A stretch of DNA of 64,000 bases from Anadara kagoshimensis (lineage: Eukaryota > Mollusca > Bivalvia > Arcoida > Arcidae): NCBI GenBank assembly GCA_021292105.1, contig CM037870.1, positions 14,603,234 through 14,667,233 of the forward strand, in the 5' to 3' direction. Both the position numbers and the translations under genes were made by a program. The notes below the pieces were generated by a model, which did not search any database, was not told the origin of the DNA, and was given only the letters and a program-made list of their open reading frames with translations. Shown one piece after another: positions 33,641 to 47,600 of this stretch. Position 1 is the stretch's first letter. Each line of letters opens with the position of its first letter.

Positions 33641-34821
33641 GAGACCAACTATTGACAGATTGCCAGGCAACCCCACAGTGTTCTGACAAAGACCCTGCAT
33701 ACTTCAACTACACAAGAAAAGAATGAATAATCAGCCTGAATTTAGCCATTTAATGACGTCACTGACGCTATTACTTCATTAGTTTCCGTGTCGGTGTTTT
33801 AGTATGGTGACAGCGGCCAGTGTCGGAACATAAAAGACAATATGTCAATTATAGAAAGAGACAAGTGCCTGTGGTTCTACACCCCAACCAAGATTAATTT
33901 TATACATATTTTTGGCTGTCGGTTTTGGGCTGGTAGGGGAAACAAGAGTACCTCAAAAAAAATCATTGGACAAGCAAATTGACAAACATTCTCACTCTAT
34001 GATCTATTGTGAATGTGGTTTCAATCCGGGTAGTGAGTGGAGATGTTGTGTGGTAGCATGTATTTTGGACCTATTGGCCACCTAGGTCTCTCAGATTTTT
34101 CTTCCTTATGTATTTAATACGTTTGTTGGTTGTGACGTGTTCTTTGTTGTTTTTGTCTTGAAATGTACTTGATCAGCCATATGTGTTTATCTGACAACCT
34201 TATTTAAATTATTTAAATAAGTTCTCGCAATATAAGCCTCTGCTAGAAGTACTCGAAATAATTATGGCTCAACACACACATATCGTCGATATATATACAT
34301 GTATATATATATATATATTCAAAACTACTTAAAATTAAGTTAAAACTAAAACATAGCCGAATTATTCTTTTTAAAACATGTTCTTGTTTCATATTATTAA
34401 ATTTAATAATATGTAACAAGAAGAACCGTACACAACAGTGACACATGTTTTACAAAGAATGAATTCGGTTATGTTTTTTAAAAAACATTTTAACTTGTCC
34501 TTTAAATTTTGAATACATGTGTATTAATTTACCTCTCAAAAATGATAAACTTTTTCGACATATTTGGAATTATATATATATCCTTCAGAAAAATAAACAA
34601 CTTAATGGGTTAGGAAAAAGATAAGTTTTTATGTTAAATACTACTGTAAGACAATTCTTTTAGGAGGAATTTGACGATACGGGCGGAATTGATCTTTGTC
34701 AGTTTCAAAGTTTTTACATTGTTTTGGATTGTGATTTGGAAATGGAATGGTATTTTGTTTTCGATTAGATATTTTTAAAATATCTTTTTTGTACCATTTA
34801 AAATTATTTCAGTAATCATCA

Positions 34822-35093
34822 AAAACAAACATACTAAACCATGTTCCAATCACAATCCCGAAGCAAAATAAAAAATTTTGAATTGACAATTCAGGTTAAA
34901 CAAGGGAAGTGAGACCGGGTGCTCCGGAAGAGTAAGCACCGCCTGTTTAGCTAGCTACGTCCACCACGCATGTAATCAAACTTGTGTGAAAGTGTGAAAG
35001 GAACATAGAACTATGGAATGTCAAATTTATCCAGGGCATCAGAGACATCAAACTTATCAACAATACTGTGATGACGGCGATAAAACTTTTTGA
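34822..35093 (+). mobile_element. R1 repeat copy, full length
   Basis: Runs from AAACAAACATACTAAACCAT through GAGACCGGGTGCTCCGGAAG, TTTAGCTAGCTAC, GAACATAGAACTATGG to GATGACGGCGATAAAACTTT. A reverse fragment lies just upstream at about 34690-34770. Confidence 0.8.
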
Positions 35094-35414
35094 GTGTATT
35101 TCATTTTATAAACTGATGTATTAAATTTAGACAGGCATTTTCAATAAAAAATAATTTATGAGAAAATTGCATTTTTGAATGAAATTACTTAACAATTACA
35201 AATGGCGACAAATACGATATTTAAGGTTTTAATTTTTGGGTTTGTACTCATGTCCAAGACGTTTCAAGAAATTATTTAATTAGTTTTAAAGTATTTCTGT
35301 TGCTCTCAATCTGTAAAAGACATGAAAACAGGAAAACCGCTACCTTTCCATTCATTGTCATATCACTATATAAAAAACAAATTCATTTTATCGCAATCAC
35401 TTTGAAAATAAAAA

Positions 35415-35745
35415 ATAAAAATAACAATCCATGTGTAAATCAAAATCCAGAATAACTTTAAAACTGACAAATTAAGTTAAACACGAACTTTCACCACGGA
35501 AGTGAGATCGGGTGGTTCAGAAGGGTAAGCGAATTATTTGTTACACACTTGAAGGTCGGGTGTTCAGAAAAGGTAAGCACTTTCTGCTTAGTAGCTGCGC
35601 CCACCATATGTGGAATAAAAACTGAGAATGAAAGGAACATGGAACTATGAGATGTCAAATAAATCCAGGGATATTTCAGATACAAAAACATCGTACTTAT
35701 CAACAATATTCTGATGAAGTAAAAAAAAGTTTGAGTTTGTATAAA
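35415..35745 (+). mobile_element. R1 repeat copy with internal duplication
   Basis: The R1 motif order is present, but the GGGTGCTCCGGAAGGGTAAG segment occurs twice in altered form (near 35511 and 35557), so part of the element is duplicated. Confidence 0.7.
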
Positions 35746-37059
35746 GTTTCCGTAGTTGAGAATTATTTTATGCAGATTTGAAGCATGTCTATTGTTCACA
35801 GTCCCTGAAAACTAGAGAAACAGTTATTTTTTTAATTCGCCTGTTGTGGTTAAATTAGCACTGGTATTATATGTAATTTAAACCACTGAGCCGGTATCTC
35901 TGCTGTTGGATGTTCCCCGAAAATGATGGCAATACTTTTGTTTTGTCTGAAAAATACTATTTTCTAAATTTGCTTCTAATTAAAATATAAAAAAATCATT
36001 TAAAGCTTAAGGTATATTGTCGCATGCACAGTATTTCCTTAGTTTAATTTGGTTCAATATATTTTGGGCATTTGGATATTTTTTCAGGTTTTCTGGTGCT
36101 GTGGCGATGACGCTGCTGTAATAATATGTAATTGTCACACTAATTGCTTCAATAGAAGACTAATATGAATTAACAAAAATAATTAAACAATGTGAATTTA
36201 AAATTATTTCAATTGTCTGACTTTTGAGACATGGGCATAAAAATCAATCAAAGGTCTTATTGTCATTTATATATATTCTTTGTTTAAATTAAAAAACTAA
36301 AATGAAAAATCTGTACAAAATCAATCCTTAAATTTTGTTTTCCAATATATAATCAACCGTCATAGAAAAGGTTTATTGAACTTTATTAAAATGAATTAAA
36401 TGCAAAATTTTGAAAAATATAAGAAAAATAGTAAAACTCGAAGCAGTGATTACGCTGTTATTAAACATGTAATAATCCTAGTCTAACGACTCTCAAAACT
36501 GGTATTATTCCATCAAGGTGCATGTATGAATGAATTTAAGTTATAAGGTCCAATCATGGGGCTTTCGGACATATTATGTGTTGAATGGAAGACACTTATT
36601 TGCTTATCCCTTGTTTACTTACGCAATATTACAATATTACTTCACATTGGAAATCAACTTTGTGTAAGGAACTCGTATTAACTCAAGGTAATATTATATG
36701 TACCCAAAAATTAATATTGAACGTTTTAAACACCGCTATTTACTGCAAACACAAGTTTTAGTTTTCACAACAACTAAAGTAGACTTATACAGGTAAATGA
36801 GAAATAATGAATATTCAATAATTAGTACAATATTCTTGAAAGATATTTCGACTTGGTCTAAAATATTTCTATAGGCCTAAAATTCTATATTTAAATTTTC
36901 TGTAATCAAACATTATGTATAAAAACATTGTATGATCTAGTTACGCGTTCATTGACCTTTTAGTTATTCAGGTGTGTATCAGTGTACGGGAAGTAACTCT
37001 TACATTCCGCTGGCATTCACAATGAATAATCTATTATTCTATTATTATCATGAATATTT

Positions 37060-37082
37060 ATTTATTTATTTATTTATTTATT
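37060..37082. repeat. (TTTA)n microsatellite
   Basis: Six TTTA units. Confidence 0.85.
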
Positions 37083-38008
37083 GTCTGTGCAACCATTGTA
37101 TCAAATTTATATACTTTAGTAATAATTTTTCTTTTATTTGCAAGTTTCAATTACTGTTGATATACATTATACATATGTTAAAGTTATACTGTTGTGTTGT
37201 TATACACGTTATTGTAGAAATTTTATATTGATTTATATACGAATTACATATTATACCAGTTTTAATTTTACAATTTCTCATCAGTAGTGGTTTAACCATA
37301 ATTATGAAAAGAAAATTGTTTTCAAGATGTTTAAAGGATTACCAAAGGACCAAAATACAGTATAACCTGTGTATAAAGACCACCCATGGGACTAAGCAGA
37401 ATTGGACTTAATAGACAGGTGGACTTTATACAGAGGGTCAACTCTTATGAACAAACTACATGTATTGTTGATACCGGTATATAAAGGAGTAAAATCTGTA
37501 GTACCTATTTAAATGCTTTATTGATAAACTTGTTAAAAGGTTTTTAATTGATTATTTACAGAATAATCATAGAAAAAATTGAAAAACGTATTTTAATCTT
37601 TATGGACTATACAAGTTAATACATTTGACTAATCATCTTTGTTTTCTTAAGAAGTAGGTGTCATTAATTAAAGCAATAGGTATAGAGAAAAAATACTACC
37701 TGTAAATAACAAAGACTATTTCTACCTGATCTAATGGCTTCAGTCACTCAGACACTGACATAAGAATAATGACTTCATATATTTATTGCTCAAATCTTTA
37801 CTCATTATAACTCAAAACTATACACTTACAACAGAAAATTGTAAAATTTGGTATTTCAGTATATACACTATCAAATATATATAACTATTATAATTATATA
37901 TTTCTAATCTTGAAGATTTAAGAATATAAAAAATTATTGAATTACAAATTTTTGCTGAAACTTTTAAAAATTATAAAATTCTAAAAACTTAAAAAAATTA
38001 ATTGAAAA

Positions 38009-38195
38009 AGTGGACTTTATAGACAGGTTGAAGAGTCATTTGGGACTAAAAAGGGTGACTCTATTCACATTGGACAGGTGGACTTTATATACAGGGTCAT
38101 TATATAGTAAAATCCATTGGGGATACCTCAGACCGGTTGCTATAGACAGGTGGACTTTATACAGAGGTGGACTCTATAGCAGGTTATACTGTATG
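38009..38195. repeat. GTGGACTTTATAGACAGGT repeat cluster
   Basis: Four imperfect copies of GGTGGACTTTATACAGAGG-like text ending GCAGGTTATACTGTA, related to the CAGTCAAACCTG MITE. Another fragment lies at about 37360-37440. Confidence 0.6.
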
Positions 38196-38673
38196 TTACC
38201 AAATTTAGCTAAGAAAATACTTAGCACAAGGGAGTATACCTTAGTTTTTTGGGGAATTTCAAATATTAACTTGCAGCAAATTAAGACATTAGTATATTTC
38301 TGACAATGATACACAGTTATTGCCTACTGAGTTTGTGATATCCTTGGGAAACAAGACACCAGCAGAGATATCGGCTCGGAGTTTTAATTACATAATAAGT
38401 ATTATACTAGTTTTAATTTTACAATACTAGACGGCCGTTTCGGAATAGTAGACTTTTTAGACTACAAAAAAAAAAAACAAAGAAAAATTTATTCATAATA
38501 TATATCCATAAATCAACAAAGTACAATGTGTTTGATAAATCCTTACCTTTTAACCTAACGAATCAAATTGCCACAAACGAACTAATTTTTGTGCCTTATA
38601 CGTAGCGTAATTTTATTTCTAATTTTTATTTATAATGTCTACGTTTTATTTCGATATTATTTTGATATTACAG

Positions 38674-41600
38674 GTTACAAATAGATCATTAAGCAGGGAT
38701 TTTTGTATACCAAATGGAAGATAAATGAACGACATAACGTACATCTGCCTTCTTTGCTTTTTATTGAACAGCATTGTGCATATATTTGCTTCAGGTACGT
38801 TTATTATTATTGATAAGCATAATATGTTACATATTACACCAGTTTTAATTTTACAGCACTAGACGACCGTTTCGGAATATAACTCCTTATCAGTAGCTGG
38901 ACCAAAATTATGAAACCAAAATTATTTTGAAGATGTTGAAAAGGACCAAAATATATTTTACCAAATTAAGCTAAGGAAATAATTTGTATGAGGGAGTTTA
39001 CCTTAGTTTTTGAGAAATTTCAAATTTTAACTTGCAGGAAATTTAGACAATTATAGTATATTTATGATACTAATGAAACATTAAAATATATTCAGGTTAG
39101 TTTTGTATGCAGACACATTATACTTATTAACTGTATTAAGATGACAGCCATTAAACTTTTTGAGGGTCTTGATAATTCTCGGCTTGCAATAGAGGGTCAA
39201 CACAAACAATAAAATGCGTTACACGATAGACAAACAGAACACCGATTATGTAGCGTTTAAACGAACATTCAATAATAATGAAATTGTACTCATAAGTGAT
39301 TTAAACACTTGTATAGGACATAATTTTTCTGTTTATTTTAAAGCAGTTTAATAATGCTCGCTGATTATAAAACTAACCTTCCAACAGGTCCGTTGAAAAA
39401 TTATTACGAGCTTAGTATTTTTTGGACAATTGTGATTCTATTTATGTTACAATCAGTTGTCCAAACCTCTCACATAACAAGTGACACGTAAATGGGATGG
39501 ATTCTTCAAAAGGCCTTAAACAAAACCAGTGTATATTATTTTTGTCACAATACCAGGTGTCTGTCGAATGCATGTAGTATTATAATCAGTTGACTATCCA
39601 GTCATGTTCTTTCATTTTGTTTCTTATAAAAATGAATCAAAACAAACTTACTAATCAATGTCCAAATCACAATCCAGAAGTAAAGACTTTAAAGACGTGA
39701 CCTTCCACAAGGGAAGTGAGACCGGATGCTCTGAAAGGGTGAGCACCTCCGGCTTAGCTAGCTAAAGCCGCCATGTGTGCAATAAAAATTGAGTGAAAGG
39801 AACATGGAACTATGGGACTTTAAATATATCTTGAAAATATTTTCTATTCGTTATTGAAAAATGAAAGAAATTGACATTTTGCACACAAAACTATTCGCTT
39901 ACACGTGTATTCTGGCATTGGCTGTTACAAAGTGCACATTGTTAGCTTTTTAGAACCCTTTCTTTTTCTTTAATCAGTTAACTGTTTTTGTTTACTTTCA
40001 GATATCGAGAGCCATGTTTGTTACCCGGCTATTAACAGAACGCAACATTATTACTACACAAATATTTCAATTTCCCTTGATACTGATCTGTTTAAAGAAA
40101 TCGTGACGAAAAACACATCAAAATGTATATTTGAGTTTCAACTTAGAAATCGTGGAGCAATATTTATAGAATATAATACAAAAAATAGATACAGGATATG
40201 TAGAATCATTTCTTCCGTTACATTTAAAATTGACAAAGAAGGTCTCCCCGTGAAGGTAAGTTAATCGAACATAAACATTACTAATCCATATCAAAATCAC
40301 AATCTCAAAGCTAAGTAAAAACTCTAAAGCTGACAAATTAGATAAAATTCGGAACCTCCACTAGGAAAGTGAGGCTGGGTGCTCCGTAAGCACATCCCGT
40401 TGAGGCAGCTACAACAGCATCTACTATACAGAGTAATGTAAGAATTGTTTAAGAAATAATTCAGATTTATCCGTGCCATCATCAAAAAATAAAATAAAAA
40501 TGCACGGACCGTTGTTCATATACAGAATAATAAATCCCGAGGTAACAAAGCAATCAAGAGATTTATTCTATCAAAGGGCATTATTGGATCATTAGGACCG
40601 GTTGTTCTTCAACCGAGAAAATGTCCGCTGTAATAAAGTTTTTTATTACGTCAGAATACAATACGAAATCATCGTATCATAAAATAGTATTGACATCATC
40701 GGAAGTTAAATGGAATAGTTATAAATCGGTGTTGTATCGTTTTATACTACATGATTTTTATAATCAATCGCACGTTATGATATACAGGGAGTGCTTATCC
40801 CCTTCAGAGCACCTGGTCTCACTTGGAAGTTCACGTTTTTAATCTTTTTCGCCAGATTAAAAGTTTTTTACTTTGCTTTGGGATTGTGATTTGTGAATCA
40901 ATTGGTATATTTGATTTTTAGCTGTGACAGCTCTTTGGTACAAGTATTTTGATTGAGTGTTATATGTCCCTTACCCGTAGTCCATTCTTCCTAATGATGT
41001 TGAGACTGTTGATAGTGTCACCGTCAACAGTTTTCCCTTCTCCAAAAAGAGAATTTTATCAAGAAGAACTATTAAACGGACAGAATTGTACTCATTAGAA
41101 ACATAAAAAACTTTGCTTTATGCATAGGACTTAAGTCAAAAGTTTAGTTTTCATGGCGTCATAGGACTTAAGCCAAAAGTTTAGTTTTCATGGCGTCGCA
41201 GGACTTAAGTTAAGTTTTTATGGCGTCATAGGTCTTAAGTCAAAAGTTCAGTTTTCATGGCGTCATAGGACTTAAGACAAAAGTTTAGTTTTCATGATGT
41301 CATATGTACAATATAAAATTTGAAATGGTAGAACATGAAAACTATGAGACGTTGCTGACCTAGCTAGCTAAACAGAGGCTTACATTTCCGGAACACCTGA
41401 TATTTCTTCCATGATGAAAGTTTTCCCTTTTCTTTCTGTGATTGTGATTTGAGCATCAACTGGTATGTTTAAAATTATGTCTTTACTTTTTCAGACACTT
41501 AACTGTTGGGATACTGGACAATGGACTGTACCATGGCCATGGAACAAAGTCGTTGTAGAGATGAATTTGTCAGTTGATGAAACTTTATCGTATCCGCGCA

Positions 41601-44600
41601 CTGAATCTACAGTACATATGAGAGTATTTGTTGGAAATTATCCAAGGTTAATGTCTCAGAGATACAGAACATACAGAGGCTTGAGTAAGTAAAATAAAAC
41701 CATGTCCAGTGTGAATTATTATTTTTCGTGGTGTACCTATTTTCAGTGTTTCTGTGGTAGAAAGTATCCACCATTTTACATGTTAACTAAAAAAGTATAT
41801 AATACAAACTGATCTTAAACGTAGTTGACTTAAGTAATAGTGTTTAACGTTCCAGTCAAGAATACTTCATTTATAACGAGATATCTCGAGCTATAGGCGA
41901 AGGCACAGAAATTTTGCCGGTGCGTCGCGCTGATGGCATTATACAGAAGAATTCTTTATCAAGTGCAACTTGACACGGGACCTCGTTTATTTTAAGTTCA
42001 CATCCGAAAGAACCGTGACTTTCAAATTGTAATGCCAAGTACTTGGCGAAAGAAAGTCTTGTGTCAGACGGTCTCACTCAGACCCGGTCGGGGTTCGAAC
42101 CTACGACCTCTAATTTACAAAGCAAGCACTCTACAAGCTGCGCTACCGCAGTGCTTTTTATCTTAAACGGAAACATCAAGGTACAGGGGCGTAGATAGGA
42201 ACCAATTATAACCGACGCAAAAATTAGAAGCTTCGAAAGCGCTTCAAACCAAGAAGCTCCCCCGAAAAACAAATAAAACAACTTCGTAACTCAAGTTTCA
42301 CTCAAGATTTTCATTGCGTCAGTCGTCGAAAAGACAGCAGTTTATTAACAGTGACTAACGTACAAAATGTGATGGTACCTTTGAAATGAAAAATACGAAA
42401 TGGTCTGGAAAATTCAAAACTAATTCTTCAATGTGACACCAAAACTCCTTTTACAACAAGCGAGTAACTCTTTGGTACATTTAACATAATATTTTCATAT
42501 TTTGAGTATTAATTATTTTTATCCTTTTCTATTTTTTTCGTGTTTCTGTGAAAAAAATATAATACGACTGATTTTTACCGAGGCAGTTGCCTCAGTTGCC
42601 TCATAGTAAGCTACGCCTCTGAGGTATGAATGTTAATGTCTTCTAAAACACGATAATAAATAAAGTATGTCACAGTAATACATTTTCCACATTCAAAATC
42701 AGTAATTTAATAGAATTTTAATATTTGTTAGCAATAACTGTCTATTATTGACAGATATAAACTATTGTCTAAATTTACTTCCAGGTAAAATTTGAAATGT
42801 CTCAAATACAAAGGTATACTCGCTCATGCAAAGTATTACTGTAGCTAAATTTGGTAAAATATATTTTGGCCGTTCAACATCTTGAAAACATTTTTGGTTT
42901 CATAATTTCATAGTCCAAGCACTACTGATGAGGAATTGTATTCCAAAACGGCCGTCAAAACGTGCTGTGAAATTAAAACTGGTATAATATGTAATATATT
43001 ACAATTTAAACCAAACATACTTATCCATGTCCGAATCATATTTCAAAAGCAAAGTAAAAACTTTGGAACTGACAAGTCATGTTAGACACCAGGGAAGTGA
43101 GGTCGTGTGCTCCGGAATGGTAAACTTATCTGAAACAGAAATACCCCCATCAAATGATATTGCTTCTAAGAACCACGAAAATAAATGGTTTTACAGTAAC
43201 ACATTTTTACAATCAAAATCAGAAAATAAGTGTCCTAGGCTAGTGTATACTTTTGTGATTTTTAAATCCTCAGGATTTCTTCGCTGTATCTATAGTATTT
43301 TGATATTTGTTAGAAAGACCATATCAAATCAAAAGCAAACATACCAATCCATGTCTAAGACAAAATCCCAAAGCAAAGTAAAAACTTTGAAGCTGGCAAA
43401 TTAGGTTAAAAACCTGAACTTTTTACAGGGATGTGAGACCGGGTGCTCTTGAAATGTTTGTACCTCCTGTTCATCTAGCTACATGCGCCATGTGTGTAAT
43501 CAAAATCAGGAATAAAAGGAACCTGGGGCTATTGAACGTTAAATATATCCAGGGTAATTTTGGATACAGAGACATCATAAATCTTTGGAAATTTTAACAT
43601 ATTGTTCATTTTCTGTTTCAGTTAGTATGCCCGCATTTGGAGATAAGATTCCAGTATATTGTTTAGGAGACTACTATAATGAAATATCTTACAGTGAGAA
43701 TTTTTTTAAAAACTCGTATAATAGGTATGCAGAAAGAATGAGGAAAGTAAGATTTCTACTTGTTTATCGCTCAGTTTGTATTCGTACACATTCAGTAGCG
43801 TCCATTCTGTTTGAGTCCAAATGTCCTTGGAGAGTGCACCTGTCAATTGGAAATGAAGTACTTATGGTGAGTAACATGACTTATCGTTGTGACTTGAAAA
43901 AAATAAGAAAGTGTTTGCCATGTTTATCTTAACTTGTCAGTTTCAAAGTTTTTACTTTGCTTCATGTTTGTGATTCAGACATGGAGAAGTATGTTTGTTT
44001 TTGAATATGAACAGAAAGAGATTACTTTGAAAAATGATATTCCATCATGCTATGTATTATTATACTTCTTTCATTCTCAATTCAGATTTCATATGTGGCG
44101 GTTGACACTGCCTAAACAGGAGGTGCTCACTCTTCCGGATCATCCATTCTCACTTCCTTGGCGAAAGTTAGCGTATTTAACTCATTTTGCAAGTTTCAAA
44201 TAAAAAAGATAAGATTATGTGTATTATGATTAAAAAAACACATTGTTTTCATGTTTTTGGCACTAGAATATGGGACATTCTTTTTACAACCAAGCCAAGG
44301 TTATATTGAAGTTGATGGTTTAGAAAATGTTCAGATCTGTGGGAAAACTGAAACCATTTTCAGTTTGCTCTTCTCGAGTAGGATTATAATTTAGGAGATG
44401 AGAGGCATTGTGATATGTAAAATGACGCTTGAGATTATTCGGCCTTCACTAAGGCTTTATCGAACATAAGATCTGTAAAACAAATTAATGTAACTCTTCA
44501 TAACGATTATATAAATGTTCTTTCCATGTTTTTTTCAGGTTCTCAAGTGTATGGGAACATATGATTACTGGTGTTTACCAAAAGAATGGATAAAAAAATC

Positions 44601-47600
44601 TCGTGAATTATTGGAAATTTCTTTCGAATCTGTAGATAATAGAACTTTCTATACGTCTTATTCAATTAAGATAACAACTAATGAATCTTACTCCTCATAT
44701 GGTCAGTACAGATGCCCGTATGAGACAACCACAGCAACAGTGCCAACAAGTAAGTAATCATATTAGTCAATAGCGATATTTCAATTTGTTAATCTCCTAT
44801 CCGGATTTTATAAGATATGTATTGGTATTTAACCCCCCTTCCGTGAAGATTCTGCTTCTCTAACAGAGGTTGTCAGTTTTGATGTACCGGTAGAAAACTA
44901 CAGACTTTTGATCTTTTGACTTTTGACCATACAAAGATCTGTTCGAATATGATTCAAACCTTGGCGATGAGCAGGGCTGTGATCTGTAAGGGTGTGCTTC
45001 AGACCACTGGAACCTTGGCGATGAGATTTGTAACGACGAGCTTCAGACCACTGGAACCTTGGCGATGAGATCTGTAATAACGAGCTTCAGACCACTCATC
45101 CACTGGAACCTATTATAAAAGAATTAAGAAATCTAAATAGGATTCAAACCTTGGCGGTGAAAATGTCTGTGATCTGTAAGGATGTGCTTCAGATCACTGG
45201 AACCTGTACGGACGGATTTCAGACCACTGGAACCTTGGCAATGAGATCTGTTACGACAAGCTCTAGACCACTGGAACCTTGGCGATGAGATCTGTAAGGA
45301 TGTGCTTCAGACCACTGGAACCTTGGCAATGAGATCTGTAAAGACGAGTTTCAGACCACTCGTCCACTGGAACCTGTTATAAAAAAATATAGAAGCCTAT
45401 CTCTAATCAACAGGTACCTTTAAACCTCTGACAAGCGTCGCAGAAACCTTCTTATTTAGTTCAACGTAAAATGTACTTCTCTAGTAACAGCATTGCATAC
45501 AAAAACTGTAAACATTCTAAGAGCTCATGGCCAAATAGAAAAGAAACAAAATAGAATCTAATTGTTTATGGTAACCTTGATAGATGTTGTTTGTATCCAT
45601 CTCAATCCTGATAATAAGGATAAAATCGGTTAACGAATTATTATTGTCTAGTAAGAAAGGATCCCGAGGACTTATAATCAAACAGGAAAATGTTTTTGTT
45701 AATTGATTGTATTATGTCATTTACAATGTTAAGTTGAATGTTAAATAAAAAAAAAGAAATACAAAAACAATAAAGTCAACACAAGACTTTGCCACTCGCC
45801 TCTGCTCTTGGCTTTGGTCTCTGCTTTTCTCTATGCATTGTTAAAATCTTTCAGTTATCATTTAACTGTTCTATGCCAAGTTGTTTTCTGTCTTTTTTCC
45901 CGGTGGTGTCTATCTAAGATTCCACTTCCTTCATTCTAAAGACATGCCCTTACAATCTTAATCTTCTCTGTTTTATTTTGTTTTATGGTGTTTGTATATG
46001 AATATTTTTTCAAATCTTAATTGATGGCATTTCGAGATTTGACACATTCTCTCTCTCTTTTGTCGCCCATTTCATTCTTCAAAATATGTACAAAGTATTT
46101 TGCTATGTACAGGTAATTGCATTTTAAGAAGATCTTGGAAATATCTGGCAATTTAGATTCAGATGGATAAAACAAACACATCAGTCCATGTCTAAAGTAT
46201 ATCCCAAATCAAAGTAAAAACCTTTGAAAACTGGCATACATATATTAAGTTAAACACGCCAATTTTCACCAGGGAATTGAGACCGGGTGTTCCGGAAGGG
46301 TAAGCTCCTCCAATTATTCAAAAAAACACACATGTCAATCGATGTCCAAATCTCAATCCCAAAGCAGAGTTAAAACTTTAAAACTGGCAATTAAGTTAAG
46401 CATGTGAACTGCCACCAGGGAAGTGAGGCCGGGTGCTCCGGAAGGATAAGTGTCTCCTGTTTAGTTAGCTACTACTGCAACGTCTGTCATAAAAATTGAG
46501 AATGAAAGAAACATGAAACTATATGGGACGTCGAATTTATCCAGGACAATTTTTGATACAGAGAAATCATACTTCCTTTCACACTATTTTGATTACACAC
46601 GTGACGGGTGTAGCTAGCTAAACAGGAGGTGCTTACCCTTCCGGAGCACACGGCCTCACTTCCCTGGTGGAAGTTCACGTGTCTAACCTAACTTGTCAGT
46701 TCCAAAGTTTTTACTTTGCTTCTGGATTGTGATTCGGACATGGATTAGTGTGTTTGTTTTTGATTATTAACAATATTGTGACGACAGCCATAAAACTTGA
46801 ACTATGGTATTAAACTAGCTGAACATTCTGGAGCACCTGGTCTCATTTTCCTGGTGGAAATTAATATTTTTCATCACTAACTCTGTCAGTTTGTAATAAC
46901 TTACTTTACTTTGGGTTTTTTGGACATGGGTTAGTATGTTTGCTTTTGATTATACTAATAATACTAATACCAAATGAATAAATGTACAATGTATAAGCAA
47001 CTGACAATTTGACAATTTTTCAGCAAGGGCAACAAATAACGATCACGAAGACTATTGGAGTTATAGAAGACCAGGTGTTGTAACTTACCTGGTTCCAATT
47101 GTAGCTGTACTTATCATGGTGTTTGTCTGCATCTGTTTCGCGTCATACATTAAATCAAAAAGAACTTCGAGACAACGCCGTATGCAGCAACACCGTATAC
47201 AAATGGCCTACACACCCACAGGTTTGTATATTACTTACTTACTTCCTTCCTTCCTTACTTACTTACTTACGTACTTAATTACATACTTACTTACATACTA
47301 ACTTACTTGCTTACTTACTTAGGCCTTTAATTACCTGTGGCCTTCCATCGTGGATTTGTTTTGTACGAGTGTTTCTATGTCTGTGTATTATTGTCAGAAA
47401 TATACTATAGTCTAAATTTGCTGCTAGTAACTAAATTTGAAATTCCTCAAAAACTAAGGTATACTCCCTCATGCAAAGTATTTCCTTAGCTGAATTTGGT
47501 AAAATATCTTTTGGTCCTTTGGGTATCTTTTCAACATCTTGAAAAGTTAAACAGTTTTGGATTCATAATTTTGGTTCAAGCACTACTGATGAGGAATTGT

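Larger units (their letters stand above)
25670..38673. other. Gene-free region between the ADAM17-like gene and the PPxY gene pair
   Basis: About 13 kb with no supportable exon; frames stay below 100 codons and show no splice partners or motifs. Its start should be the ADAM17-like 3' UTR (AATAAA-like signals near 26562 and 27887 are candidates). It contains imperfect repeats at 26170-26330, 27290-27670, 28629-28933, 30774-31135, 32169-32335, a MITE at about 32826-33080, and R1 copies from 33455 onward. AT content is high throughout. Confidence 0.6.

Noticed and set aside
42078-42155. Functional tRNA gene on the minus strand
   Set aside because: A and B boxes are good, but the sequence continues into the SINE body and tail shared with other copies.
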